Shown here piece by piece: positions 36,901 through 48,130 of a DNA stretch of 64,000 nt. The stretch spans positions 1,870,001 through 1,934,000 of the forward strand of contig OZ026845.1 of NCBI GenBank assembly GCA_964023205.1, in the 5' to 3' direction. How positions within the stretch are numbered: position 1 is the stretch's first letter; each line of letters starts with the position of its first letter. The position numbers were made by a program, and so were the translations under genes. The notes under the pieces were generated by a model. That model worked only from the letters and a program-made list of their open reading frames with translations. It was not told the DNA's origin and ran no database searches. This DNA is from Lutraria lutraria (Eukaryota > Mollusca > Bivalvia > Venerida > Mactridae).

Positions 36901-39900
36901 TTAGATGTTAACAAACACTATATCAATATTTCCATCTAATTATGTACAGTCTTGCATACCAAATTTCATCAACATATTTTGACTTTTCTGTTACCAAAGC
37001 AACCGTAATTTTGACCAAGGAGAAAAATAACAACCAGAGATTTTCTAGGTAAATAAAAATTCCGGGTGCATGCCCCCGGATCTCCATAGAGGGACCCTGG
37101 GGCTGGACCTCCCTAGAGTGCCCCGACTTAAATTTGTTTCTGGCTACGCCACTGTGTACACATGTATATACGACTCATTGGCGTAATTATAACACTGTCA
37201 TTATCAGCGACATCATTAGGAAATTTGTGACATTTAACACACATGTTGCATGATAAAGGGAATATAACGTGCTGAATTTATTATTGATATATTTATCTTA
37301 TATTCTTACAGATGTGCGGGCGCGAGCGTGATAGAAATCATTTCGGTCCTATTTTTAGAAAGGAAAACCCCGGAATTCCGTAGCAACGACATCTTAAAAC
37401 ATCTTTTAAATTAAGAATTTTCTTTACTGAAATATTTCTTAAGTGCGTTCATAAATATCACTTATCTTAAGATAAGATTTTTTCCTAGCTTAGCTAATTT
37501 AAACCGAGTTTAAGAAAATAATTAAGATGCTTTATAAATACGGGCCCTGTTTTAAAATATAAGGCCCTGATTGCAAACAAAGCAATTTCAAGGTTACTCC
37601 GTGAGTAAGGATTTGTGTCCATCCATAATTTTTTCTCTCAATTATTGCTACATGTATATAGTCATAGAAAAAAAAATATGAGAAAATTTATAGATTAGTT
37701 GCTTGTTGTAACAAAATGTATTAGAATGTCTTTAATTAAGTTTGAATTGAGAGGATTAATAATCTTATTGTTTTGTTTTGTACTTTTCAGGATATGTGAT
37801 CAAACTGACCAAGAGATATTAGATTTAGAGAAGAAACAACGAGACACCAACAGAGAGTTTAACAATCTAACTAAAGAACTTATGTTCACCAAAAATCCAG
37901 TAGATTTGCGTATTCTTAGTGATAAAATCATTGGACTAAGAGTAAGTATTGTAAACACTATCAAACCTGTGAATAAAGGCCACACTTGGGAAAGACGAAA
38001 TGTGACCTTTATTGACAGGTGGCCTATATTTGGAGGTCAGTTTGTTCTATATAATACATTTTTTCCAAGAGTGGCCTTTGTTCAAAGGATGGCTGCAGGT
38101 CTGACTGTACATTTGTTTCAGTGTAATATCCTGAGAAAGAAATGATGAGGCCACATGAATGAATATATTTGTTTGCTGGCCCTTTACTGACAAGCAAAAC
38201 ATTTGTGTCACAAAATTCAGTCTTCATAATTTTTTTTGCTTGTCATGAATTTTTTTATGATCCCACCATTCGAAATGGTGGCAGGTTACCCCTGTCTGTA
38301 CATCCGTCCTTTCCTAAAAATCTACAATCTATAGTGTAAGGAAACAGCAAACAATGAATTAGGTGAGGCCTTTCCCAAAAGTAGCACGAAATTATGAAAT
38401 GCTATGAGGTCAAGATATTCTTGCTATTTACCTTGTAAGCTTATTCGTTTAGAACACTTTGATTTCTCATATATGCTAATTTTAAGCCATTTATCAATAG
38501 TGTGTCTGTTTTCACTGATCCATTAAGTGTGTCTGCATTTGTTACAGATCAGTTTTAAATATGTTATTTTCAGACATTTCATCTGTAAATTTACCCTTAG
38601 GAAAGATAATAATTATCAGTCATAAATTTTTACACCATTTTATGCAAGTTTGTCAAGGCCTGATGCTTACATGTAATGTCTTTTTGTGAGAAATCTTTAA
38701 TGTTTAATCCATCTTAGTTTCCTTTCATAGTCTTATGTACTTTTAAGTGAAAGGTTTGTGTAAAATTGTTGTAACTCAGTTATTGTTGATGGAGCAGTTA
38801 AAACAGTTTTGTGTCAAACTATTGATGTCTGTTTTTATCTCATCAAAGAATACACATGTTTTACATTTACATTGTTTAAAAACTCGCCTTATATTGTATG
38901 CTCAGCATTCATGTGTACCTGTTTATGTATATACAACTATTTTGCTTCTAGAAACACACCCATGAGAAGGTACCAAGATTGAGCTAGATCAATTTTTTTT
39001 ACCCCACTTTAGTGCATGCTGAAAAATATTCCTTTAATTACGATTTTCATGATATTGTTCAGCTCATAAAAACATCAAGTTGAATCACAATTTGAATTAA
39101 CATCACATGTTTAGTTGATGCTGATAATCACTTTCCAAAATCACTAATTTAGCAGGAATTATACATACAGCTGTGAACAGGTTAGCTGCCTGGTTTCCAC
39201 CATGTTCCACATAAAATAACAATCCTTGATTACTGTGTTAAGTTCTGTGATTCAATAACCTGATTTTATTCAAGAAACAAATAATTGCAACAAGATTTTG
39301 TTTGAATGCTTTTTTGCCAAGCTGCTGTAGTATTGTGCATAGAACCAGAATTACAAAGCTGTCATTGGTCTGAAAGTTTATGGTGTTTTAAAGCTTGGAG
39401 CCAGGGAGCTGTAGTACCCATTTTAGGTCCAGGGTAAAGCCCTGGCTTGGGTTCCAGGGAACCTGGTGCATTCAGGAGCTCCAAAAATATTTTGGTATTT
39501 GAAGACTTGTAAGAGCGAAAGTTTTAGCTAAAGATAAAGCTATATATGTTCCAAAGTCTATGTGAATCATCTTTAATTGAAAAATTGCAAAAATACCATA
39601 AAAAATAATATTTTCGGCAGATATTTGTTAATTGCGTGTGTCAGACTAAGGTAGTTAGGTGTCGACAGATACAGAATCATGTTGTGCTGCTGTGTCTTAA
39701 TATTTCATACTGTAACTATTTTCAATGCTAAATGTTTCATATAATATTAGGCTTTCTGTAAGTTAGGATGTTTTGTCTGTTTTATGGAGTGCTGTATCTA
39801 GGCCTGTGTTTATTTATGTCATGATATAATTTGCAATTTTTGAATTCTATTAAAAAACTAATCAATTTTACAGAAATTTGATCATACAGGTAATTTCCTG

Positions 39901-42030
39901 CACTGTATATCAATGCAATGGTTTATTTATAGTACATCTTTGTTTTACAATACATGTTTCTTATTTTTTTCAAATGAGAATACTTTAATCTGATTGGACA
40001 GTATGCGTCCACATGACTTTTATTCACTGCTGAATACTACACAATGTGTTTTCTCTTGTGAATACTATATATAAGAAATTATCACAATTTATATAGATGT
40101 GTTGCAGTGCTCTTGTAATGTTTGTATTGTTGAATTGTATTTGTTTATCCTGATTTTGCCAACTGTATACTCATTTGAAACATGGCTTTTTCCCCCACAG
40201 CACCGAGTGTTGACGCCTTTGGTAATTGTCTGTCTGGTTGCTTTATAATAGGAGATTCAGCATGGTATAATGCAGTCTAAGACGACACGTTGGATTGTCC
40301 GATCTTATTGTTTTGTCTTTGGTCATTTTGCAATTTGCCAAAAAAGGCAAACATCGACATTTGCTGATTTATGGCTATTTGTATGTAAATCTTGTGTGTG
40401 ATTCCTGAACAAGATTTGGGATAAATGCTTATGCTGACTCTCCTATTTGTGTTTTAACACTGCATGTTCGTGCTAACAAAATATGCAATGATTTTTAGCT
40501 CGGCTGTTTTCAAAGAAAAAGTCAAGCTATTGTGATCACTGCCGCGTTTGTGTCTACATAGTCTTTGCAAAAACTTTGATGTAGATCATAACTCAGACAG
40601 GTGGACTAGAATTCAATGTTAGCAAACAACAAGTTAACTTCTTAAAAAGTCAGATATTGTTTTGATGAAAACAAATGACTAACAATTACATGATTACTAA
40701 GTAAATGATAAATACAAGAACAATTTAATGCTTGTATGCTAGTCACAACTCATTTGGGTAACTTTACAAGATTCTTAAAAAGCAGAAACCTCTCAGAAAT
40801 TGGATTAAAAAATGTATCTGCTTGATGTGACCAAGTGACTGATCATGATAACAATCATTTCTGTATTTTGATTCATCTATGTTTATTATTGATAGATTCC
40901 AAGGAGCTTTGGCACTGCCATTTGTCGACAGTTTGTCCACAAATTAAATCACTCAAAAATATGTTATTAAATATGTAAAGTGTTTAAAGCATATTTTTGC
41001 CGGGTTAAATACTGTTATAATAATTTATAAGTATAGAAATATTTCAGACTTATTTTAAAGTTCTCCAAAAACTAGAATTCTCAGAAAACTGAACTTTTGT
41101 CTCAGTCTGGAAGGGGTCTGGTATTCTTTAGGGGTTATACTGTACAATGATTCACTTGTATGAGCATGTGATTAGAAACATTACATATATTTGTAACAGA
41201 GTGAATTTAACACACATATACATTTCTAAAATTATCAGTATTTTACATGTGAATGATTTTGTAGTATTATTTCATCTAATGACATTATCCTAGAATCAAT
41301 GGTTTTCTTTGTATAAATAATTGACTTAAAACAACTGTTTTTGATGTACATTTTGTGTAATAAATTGAATAAGTGTTTTTTTTCACAACCGAATATTTTC
41401 AAAGATACTTACAAGATAGATACATCTGTTGTCAGTTGTTAGTACCACATATTTTTGTATTGGTTTCAATTTTCAAAGATAGTACAAAATTTAATGATAT
41501 TTCAAAAATCAAAACTACAAAATAATTTTTGTTTATTTGAGTGAGTCACACAACCAAGGGATTTGTCATGTAATTTAATCATACAACCCATGTATGTATT
41601 ATATATAGGTTAAATTTGGAAAACATTTCCAAACAGTGATGCTTTACATTTAAATTATGTTACAAGTCCCTTTGCACAATCCCAGTGAGATTTTATGCTT
41701 CATGTAAAGTAATCTAATGATGATTTGTATTTGAATTTGCCAATAAATGTAATAATGATACTCCATAAAGACCATAATCTTGATATTGTCTCCTTATTGT
41801 TACAGAACACAGTTATTTATGATCCTACACACTGTACAGTATGGTTAAACAATCCTTTATAGGGTATTTTATGTGTAAATTACCATCTATCATTACAGTA
41901 ATACATCATAATTTATTGTGTATGATTTCTGCCATTATCATTATAGGAAAAAGATAGAGAGACTCCGCTGTTACAGGAAGATAAACTGCCGGTGGTATCC
42001 GACGAGAATACTGACGATGATAGTGCCTAA
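24947..42030 (+). CDS. FAM227 family protein (FWWh domain)
   Basis: Fourteen exons: 24947-25096, 25316-25424, 25722-25865, 26304-26374, 31041-31190, 31378-31476, 32731-32754, 33232-33336, 33857-33983, 34273-34407, 34820-35016, 35377-35609, 37791-37941, 41947-42030. Phases join throughout, giving 592 residues. An acidic/lysine-rich start and a short coiled-coil-like part ([16 protein letters not shown]) precede the core. The core runs [13 protein letters not shown], then [11 protein letters not shown] (FWW at 232-234), [14 protein letters not shown] and [20 protein letters not shown], the signature of the FWWh family (FAM227A/FAM227B). The C-terminal half has [20 protein letters not shown] and a lysine/glutamate-rich helix. 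The tail is acidic and ends DDDSA. FAM227 proteins are poorly characterised and enriched in ciliated tissues and testis. A or B orthology is undecided. Intron 2 looks U12-type; exon 7 is a 24-nt microexon, and more candidates exist. Confidence 0.9.
25425..25721 (+). other. Probable U12-type intron in FAM227
   Basis: The donor GTATCCTTCG is one base from the minor-spliceosome consensus GTATCCTTT. Near the 3' end is GACTTAACTT, close to the U12 branch consensus TTCCTTAAC, with its branch A about 10 nt before the AG. The frame requires exactly this phase-1 join; a stop codon just upstream bars longer exons. Confidence 0.7.
28881..28901 (+). other. Candidate 21-nt phase-0 microexon of FAM227
   Basis: A long T-rich tract ends TTTGTTTGCAG, then GGTGATAGTAAATTACTTCAG (encoding GDSKLLQ), then GTAACT. 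It sits in a phase-0 intron (26375-31040), so inclusion would keep the frame. Confidence 0.45.
29037..29122. mobile_element. Short TIR element
   Basis: AGACCAGTCTAAAAG to TTCTTAGACTGGTCT, about 85 bp, with 'tgattggtcaatttgaat' and 'ggccaaccacaaggctgaat' inside. Related tandem-like copies lie at 43125-43280. Confidence 0.6.
29640..29832. mobile_element. Family D repeat copy, reversed
   Basis: 'gtttccggttacatgctcat', 'ggttggggctttttt', 'gtggaaaggtaaatatggat' and, at the far end, 'ggtaaccagaaac' show inverted ends (GTTTCYGGTTAC) and the reverse of the copies at 4446 and 12952. Confidence 0.6.
30140..30318. mobile_element. MITE family A copy
   Basis: ACAGTGCAACCTCTCCAAAG to CAAGAGGTTGTACTGT, 179 bp, in a FAM227 intron. 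Confidence 0.85.
30628..30699. repeat. Perfect 25-bp inverted repeat with 22-nt loop
   Basis: The left arm AATAATGAAAAATAATCAAC plus ATTTC is exactly mirrored by GAAAT plus GTTGATTATTTTTCATTATT. Lies in the FAM227 transcript. Confidence 0.9.
31535..31752 (+). mobile_element. Modular non-autonomous element, single unit
   Basis: The left end is AACAAGAGTTGCCAGGTCAC, then AATACTCCCGTCAAGG, and the right end is TTTCCCCTGCGTATAAAAAT. One internal unit contains GGGCCATAACTCAG and 'ccattaagttcggtgagga'. It is the minimal form of the design seen at 16981. Confidence 0.6.
32095..32288. mobile_element. MITE family B copy
   Basis: CACACCTGTG to CACAGGTTTGACTGTAG, with a short internal duplication of 'aaaggtcatcctgtgatt'. 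In a FAM227 intron. Confidence 0.75.
32731..32754 (+). other. 24-nt microexon of FAM227 (exon 7)
   Basis: TTTCTTTTTAG, then 24 nt encoding PAVTSPDT, then GTAAGG. It is phase 0 on both sides and sits between the FWW exon and the YDRIADSYV exon, where FAM227 homologues have a short variable linker. Counted in the CDS above. Confidence 0.7.
33000..33215. mobile_element. Family D repeat copy, reversed and partly decayed
   Basis: 'gtttctggtaaaatactcat', 'gtgtagaaaggtaaatagtg', 'tggatgtactgtttcctggg' and 'ggtcgggaaacaaac' parallel the copy at 29640. Confidence 0.5.
34690..34795. mobile_element. Family D repeat remnant, reversed
   Basis: Carries the right half only: 'ttaccgtttcttggaactaa', then 'atcaccagaaacaaac' and 'tttatgccttat'. 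Confidence 0.4.
35632..35808. mobile_element. MITE family A copy
   Basis: ACAGTGCCACCTCTTGAAAG to CTGGAGAGGTTGAAATGT; the ends have decayed more than in the other copies. It starts 22 bp past the FAM227 donor at 35610. Confidence 0.75.
36332..37548. mobile_element. 1.2-kb TIR element with GGGCCCGTATTTATAAAGC ends
   Basis: The left end is CTGGGGCCGTATTTATAAAG followed by CTTCTTAACTTAAG. The right end is its mirror, ..ATGCTTTATAAATACGGGCC then CTG. Subterminal regions repeat AACTTAAG/CTTAAATTT in both directions. The interior holds a second repeat-like block ending 'tggctacgccactg' (about 37060-37155). There is no transposase frame. It fills much of a FAM227 intron. Confidence 0.7.
37957..38110. 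mobile_element. MITE family B copy
   Basis: TATCAAACCTGTGAATAAAG to GCAGGTCTGACTGTAC. It begins 15 bp after the exon end at 37941. Confidence 0.75.
38952..38969 (+). other. Candidate 18-nt phase-0 microexon of FAM227
   Basis: TTTTGCTTCTAG, then AAACACACCCATGAGAAG (KHTHEK), then GTACCA, in the phase-0 intron 37942-41946. Confidence 0.3.
40201..40221 (+). other. Candidate 21-nt phase-0 microexon of FAM227
   Basis: A strong acceptor, GCTTTTTCCCCCACAG, then CACCGAGTGTTGACGCCTTTG (HRVLTPL), then GTAATT. Inclusion would keep the frame before the acidic last exon. Confidence 0.45.
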
Positions 42031-42078
42031 CATGATTGAAAGTATAGATAGATTTGTCTTAATGGCCGCTTTTCATAG

Positions 42079-42260
42079 TACAGTCAAACTTGTTTAAGCC
42101 GCCACCTCTGAATAAAAACCACAAGGTGGATATTGGCCATTCTTTAAAATCTGTCCTTAATTATTTATAACAAAATGACCTCCAAATAAAGGCCACCTGT
42201 CAATAACGGCCACATTTTATACTTCCCAAGGGTGGTCTTTTTCACAGGTTTGACTGTACA
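42079..42260. mobile_element. MITE family B copy in the FAM227 3' end
   Basis: TACAGTCAAACTTGTTTAAG to CACAGGTTTGACTGTA, a full-length copy 49 bp past the stop codon and before the first poly(A) signal. Confidence 0.85.
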
Positions 42261-42317
42261 TGTAACACAAGTACTAGGTTCAGCATGAACTGAATTCTGT
42301 GTATTAAGTTTTGTTTT

Positions 42318-42323
42318 AATAAA
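42318..42323 (+). terminator. Likely FAM227 poly(A) signal
   Basis: AATAAA 288 bp after the stop codon, followed by T-rich DNA at about 42350-42375. It is the first canonical hexamer past the MITE. Confidence 0.5.
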
Positions 42324-43124
42324 ATGCAGGCTCATGGCTAAAACTTCACTGATTTTTTTTTACATTTTCTTTTCTTTACTTAAGTGTTATTTTGGTGCTT
42401 ATATACATTTAGGCCTCAATTTGTCTTATTGCAGCTATGGGCCTGAAATGCACACACAAATTATTGTTCCTATCACTTAATGTCATGATAAACTTGTGAT
42501 TGTAATCATTGTGATATATTTTTGTAGATTGGCCATTTTTTTATCAGCCTGTACGTATCAACTAATTGATGACTTATTTAATACGGGGCTTGCCTGTATC
42601 AGGGCTGTATCTTAGCCCTCTACAATGATTGACTGCCTACTTTACCGACATTTATCTGTAGAAATGTGTTTTACTTTCTTTTTCTCGTCAATCATTTGGA
42701 AAAGTTCATTTGCGATAATTGGATCAATCAGATTCCCAGCTGGTAACAGGAAGTTGATTTTTCTTAATACACATGTTTTTTGCCTGATTGAAAATAATTT
42801 TTTTTATTGAATTCTTCTCAACAGAGAAAATAAAGTGTTAAAAATCTTACAAACCCAAGCAGAAATATTGATGTAAAAACGTGGCATATGATTGATTTAT
42901 GAGTACTCTTTCTTGACTGTATGTATATTCATATGATGGAAGCTTATTTTTGAAGAATTGAGTGAGTCCAATATGATAATCTAGTTATGAAAATTGAGAA
43001 GGTAAATCTTATTTAATATTGTATTTGAATAGAAATATTTTTATAAAATAAATGCAAATCTCATTCATTTGTTGTTCAGAACTTAAGGTTTTCAAATTTA
43101 TTTCGATCCCAAGAAAGAATGCTG

Positions 43125-43280
43125 TCATGTGATTGGTCAGTTTTAAGACAATTTCAGAACCAACCAATTAAATGCTGAATTTTTAGTCTAACCACCAATC
43201 TTGTGATTGGTCAATTTTAAGATGATTGCAAAACTAACCAATGAAATGCAGAATATTCTTACCAGTCACCAATCTTTAGA
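43125..43280. repeat. Two tandem copies of a TTGGTCA-containing repeat
   Basis: Two units of about 75 bp, each with 'gtgattggtcaRttttaaga', then 'aaccaaccaat/aactaaccaat' and 'accaatct'. They match the interior of the element at 29037. Confidence 0.6.
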
Positions 43281-45204
43281 TTAATCCCCAGACTATATGA
43301 TTCTCATTCATACTTAGAGATGGTGGTGAACTTACTAATTACTCTACTTGTTATCAGTGGAAACATCACTAAATGACCATCAGTAAATGGTCCTAGTTAA
43401 TTCCTACAATTTACAATATTGCTAATGATCATCTAGATGCAGCTAACTGGTGGATATTGGTTACACATTGAATGAGATGAGATGATTTTCTGTCTTATTG
43501 ATTCTCTTTGATTTGTGGTTCAATTACTGGCTATCAGAGATAGTCATCTACTTATAGACCCTAAATGTTGCAGTAAACATAATTGAACTGGAAATGAAAT
43601 CCCTGCACCAGGATATCTTAATTACTCAAATGTTGTCTTCATAAAGTCTCATATTTCTTCTATGTTATATCCAGTTGTTCTGCTTTTCAAGGGATTATTG
43701 CCATAGCAACAGTTACTGGCATTAAACTTTCCACACCATCTGATTTGCATGCTTATACAATAAATCTGTTATTGTTTAAGAATTCATGTAAGGTTGAATT
43801 AATTTATTGCAAAAATTATCCATTAAAGGAAGTAAAATGTTCTAACAGTTTTATTCAATTTTTTAATTTCATAGTTAATATAAATCATTGCCTTAAGTGA
43901 AAGTAGTTCAATTTATTATTTACTTATATCAAGTTGTCAAGTTCGCTGATTTTGAGCTGAAATATCATAAATTACATAGCACAATGTTTTATTTTAAGCT
44001 ACCGGGAGTACTATTTGCTGGTAAGCCCTTTATTTCCATAATCTCTACTGTGGAAAAATGAGATACACTTAAATCCATCCACTTAAAATTTGATGTATAA
44101 ATATGTAAATGTATGTTTTGATTGTTAAATGTTTCCATTATTCAAGCTAATGAAACAACAATGGTTATATAATTTATCTAGATGGGGGTAAATATTTTTT
44201 CATGTCACGGGATTCAAGTAATTGATCTACCTAATCTGGTTTTCATTAATAAATCTTCTTTGGTTTACTCTGAAGCAGCCTTCAGAAAGCTATACCTATG
44301 GATGGATTACCTGTCTAATTTATTTTTCTATCAACAAAAGCTTGTTAATTCGTCTACATTTCATTTTTTGTACTCAGCATTTGATGATGAATTGTTAATA
44401 TTTGTTACTAGCTGAAAATGTTATCAAATACATCACAATTCTAGAAGTCATATTATCACAGAGAGCATTAATTGCAGAAATTTGTGACCATTGACGTTTT
44501 TTTTTTGCTTCAAGATAGCTTTCTGGAAATGTTCATGAAATCCAATAGACATAAGCTGATTAGTAGAGTTCAAAACACAGCAAACATGGACTTCTGTAGA
44601 GATTTCTTGCCATTCAATTTTCATTTTTTTTACATTGTACATCAACCTTTGATGCTGGCAATGAAACTCAATATTACATTTGTGTAAATCATTATGTACT
44701 CTTTCAGTATTCTTAATTAAGTGCTTGTATCACCGTCAGACTGTCTTGTCACATATTGATTGGTTATTAAACATAAATATAGACTCATATGTAACAAATG
44801 TCAGATGATATAAAATGGTATCATTTTTTTATTTACGATATTTTTACACTTTGTTTACTTATGTCAGTTATATAAACCTCTGTTTTGTCCTAATGAAATA
44901 TCTTACCATATATAAATATATATTGTTGAATTATTTGAAGCAGGACGAATGCTTGTTGCATACCCTTGTTTAGTTTCTCTGAAATAATAAATGTTATAAT
45001 TGCTATTTTAAAATGTGTACAATATTGAATATTCATAAAATATGTTATGTTGAAGAATATAAAGTATTAAAGTTTTGAATGAAACAATTTTTCTTTTGTT
45101 TTGGTTAAGTTATGCAAATCGCATACCAAGGTGGTACCCTATCGAAGACTGTTTTGTCCTCTATTTTTGTATGGTCAAATATGATGGGATTTGGAGAATA
45201 CAAA

Positions 45205-45390
45205 AGGCATGCTTTTATACATCATTATTTGCTTGTATTAAAAGAAATACACAAGGCATGCTTTTATACATCATTATTTGCCTGTATTAAAAGAAATACA
45301 CAAGGCATGCTTTTATACATCATTATTTGCCTGTATTAAACGAAATACACAAGGCATGCTTTATACATCATTATTTGCCTGTATTAAAAT
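45205..45390. repeat. 49-bp tandem array, about 4 copies
   Basis: AGGCATGCTTTTATACATCA, then TTATTTGCYTGTATTAAA and 'agaaatacaca', repeated at 45205, 45254, 45303 and 45352. The last copy lacks one T. The overlapping frames here are repeat artefacts. Confidence 0.9.
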
Positions 45391-46334
45391 TAACCCAGAA
45401 ACTAACATTTTTTAAGGACAGCATAAAGTTTTAAGTTCACCAAATGCACAACTGGTTGCAGGGTTGTCATAATGTCCTTTGTAAATTCCACGAATGCTGA
45501 CAAAGAACTGTTGATTGAATAATTTGGTTCATAATCAGGACAACGAGTATGTTACCCCATGAAAATTGGTAGAAAATATTAACCCCAAATATTAGAAGGG
45601 GGGAAATGTTGGTACAATGCATAATACAGAATAAAAGGAAATTATCAGGTTGGAACTTAAGGTAGTCCTTTCCAAAGCATTTGCCTCACACACAAAGCTC
45701 AGAAATACATTATAACCCAATTGGAACAAGCAAATCTTCAAATATACTGTCCTTGTTATATACATTTGTATAATATATATACATGTAGGTAATACCTGGG
45801 ACCATTATAAACCTAATGGTCACAGATAATACTGATCATTTGTTTGACAAATCTAAAATTCTGGAGGTCTTTCGAATCTTGCTAAGAAGTCAAACATGCA
45901 TAATCAAAATATTTAAAGACTCGGTTATTTGAATAACATGGTTTTATGTAATCCTATCTGAATATTGACGGAAATGTTAATTACTCAAGCAATTATTGTT
46001 GTAGCTGATTTTGCCAGTTTAGAGATAAAATATTCAAAGTAGATTAATGATTGCTCGTTTTCTCCACATATTAATCAGCTTCTCTTTGCACAAATATGCG
46101 AACAAATTAGCATATATTTGGCCGGGAAATAAAGATATTACATTGTATTTTTATACAACAGATGAAAGGACAGGAAGATTGGTAGAGTGACTTGATATTC
46201 AATAAATTTCTTTATTATCTTAATTTGTCATTACTCCAATAGAGTAACGCCAGAATTTGGTCATATTTGTTTGTTTGTTTTTGTTTGTTATAATTCTGTG
46301 TGACTTTGTGTTCGCATACCAGTGTACAAACAAT

Positions 46335-46509
46335 ACAGCCAAACTTGTGTTAACATCCAACTCCGAATAAAGGCCAACTTGTAAATAGTGGTCATTCCTT
46401 AAAAAACTGTCATTGATTATTTAGAACAAAATGAACGGCAAATAAAGGTCACCTGTCGTTAGTTATGTTTTTTCTAAGGGCGACCTTTGTTCACAGGTTT
46501 GACTGTATA
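46335..46509. mobile_element. MITE family B copy
   Basis: ACAGCCAAACTTGTGTTAAC to CACAGGTTTGACTGTA. Lies 44 bp before a SINE. Confidence 0.75.
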
Positions 46510-46552
46510 TCACATACGATTTGAATTCAATACGATTAATGGACATGTGTGC

Positions 46553-46853
46553 AGCCCGCCCGGCTAGCTCAGTGGTTAGTGCTGATCTACTGATCAAAAG
46601 GTTGTAAGTTCAAACCACGTGCGAGCCTCACACTGTCCATGACAAAATAGACTGAATATATTACATCCTACGTTAAATTGTCTTCTACCTCTGAATTATG
46701 TGGAGTATCTTGGTAGAAGCTAACGGATAGAATATGGTTAGTACTGGATAAGGCCTAATGAAGTCCAGGGAAGCTGGTTAGGATAACTGCCCGCCACGAT
46801 ATAAATTGAAATACTTTTGGAAAATGGCGTTAATCCGATGAAATAAAAAAAAA
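46553..46853 (+). mobile_element. tRNA-derived SINE, copy 1
   Basis: The tRNA-like head has an intact A-box TAGCTCAGTGG (46565-46575) and B-box GTTCAAACC (46608-46616). The body contains 'cacactgtccatgac', 'acctctgaattatgtgg', 'gcttacggatag'-like and 'actgcccgcYacgatataa' blocks and ends 'aatggcgttaatccgatgaa' plus an A-rich tail. The body is shared almost throughout with 49731-50030. Confidence 0.85.
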
Positions 46854-48120
46854 TGATGAACGTGTAGCATCACCACATGATATAAACAACGGCAACACAA
46901 TCCACAAATAACACTGGACAATTAGATTAGTTCAGATAATTTGTACAAGGAGTCACTGACTACATACAGGTTGGAGAAAGAAATTAAATTACGCCGAATA
47001 ATTTGACAATACCATTGTTGGCTGTGTTTAGTATCACAGCGGTGGAAGGCAATATACAATAGATTATTGGGTCATTAAAACCAGAAACTAAGTTACCGCC
47101 CGTTTTTGGAACCATTCATACTATGACAGCAACAGTGCCTTCAGAATTGAATGATTTGAAATAAATCAATCTGGCAGAACCGTACACCATTGTTCATGCT
47201 CATCAGAACAGGTTAATACAATCGTAGACATTTCAACACAACAAAATTGTTCGATTCTCGTCTCCCTCTCATGGAAATTGAATAAAGGAATGCCAAATGA
47301 CTTTATCAATAAATTGTATCGCGTTTGAAGGACGAGCCTTGGAATTTGTTGCGACTTATAACAATATTGAACGTGTCAGAAAAAGGCGTTATGTCAAAAG
47401 TTTTATCAGGGAAACTGAACATAAATAATTAGCGAACTTTTGACGTGTTTTCCTAAAATAGTTTTTAGTATAAACCTGATCATTCATGTCTATTTCAAAT
47501 TGTCTCGAGGGTGTATGGAAATATCACCGGAACGCACTTATTGCAGGATTTCTTTTTGTCCTTAAGCTCAGGGACTTTAATTAAAACCACGTGCTCTTCG
47601 ATCTGGTTAATATTTACTACAATGAGAAACTCTACTTCCGGTTACCATTGTGCAATTATTCACTGAGAGAGTTCAATGTATTATCGATGTATTAAAACAA
47701 GCTAATTGTACTAATGCATGTTTTATGCCATAATGACAAAATACAAGACATCGAAACTAATCTACAGAACGTCAGGCAATGAGTTTGTTAAAGCTATAGG
47801 CTAAGTACTTGCCATAAAATAAACAGAAACTAAAAAAACATTCATTTCTCTTCGATCCTATAGCATTGTTTCTCACACATGTTGTGTTTGTGGGGGGGGG
47901 GGGGGGCGGAGGTATCGAGGCAATTGAGAATTTCGTATCGAAAGATGAATAACGAACCATCCCTTGAAAATATATACAAAGGTATCACATTATGACTTTT
48001 TAGTATCACATGTATATATACACGCCGAATGTTCAACTGAAAAATGCAATGTACTTTCAGAATGTCCACTGGGGTTTAAAACTTCGATCTCCTCTAAATC
48101 ATTTAATTGTATATGTGTGA
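46854..48120. other. Non-coding stretch
   Basis: No exon or repeat family was recognised. A 14-G homopolymer lies at about 47892-47906. Confidence 0.5.
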
Positions 48121-48130
48121 TACACATTGG

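Larger units (their letters stand above)
42330..46330. other. Gene-free AT-rich DNA
   Basis: No exon was seen. Contains the element pair at 43125-43280 and the 49-bp array at 45205. The small frames at 44.2-44.7 kb have no recognisable family or codon pattern. Confidence 0.55.

Noticed and set aside
45075..45339. Two overlapping frames of about 70 codons
   Set aside because: They are produced by the 49-bp tandem array.
46553..46625. Possible tRNA gene
   Set aside because: It has A- and B-boxes but is followed by a 230-bp body shared with 49731-50030, and the acceptor stem does not close; it is a SINE head.
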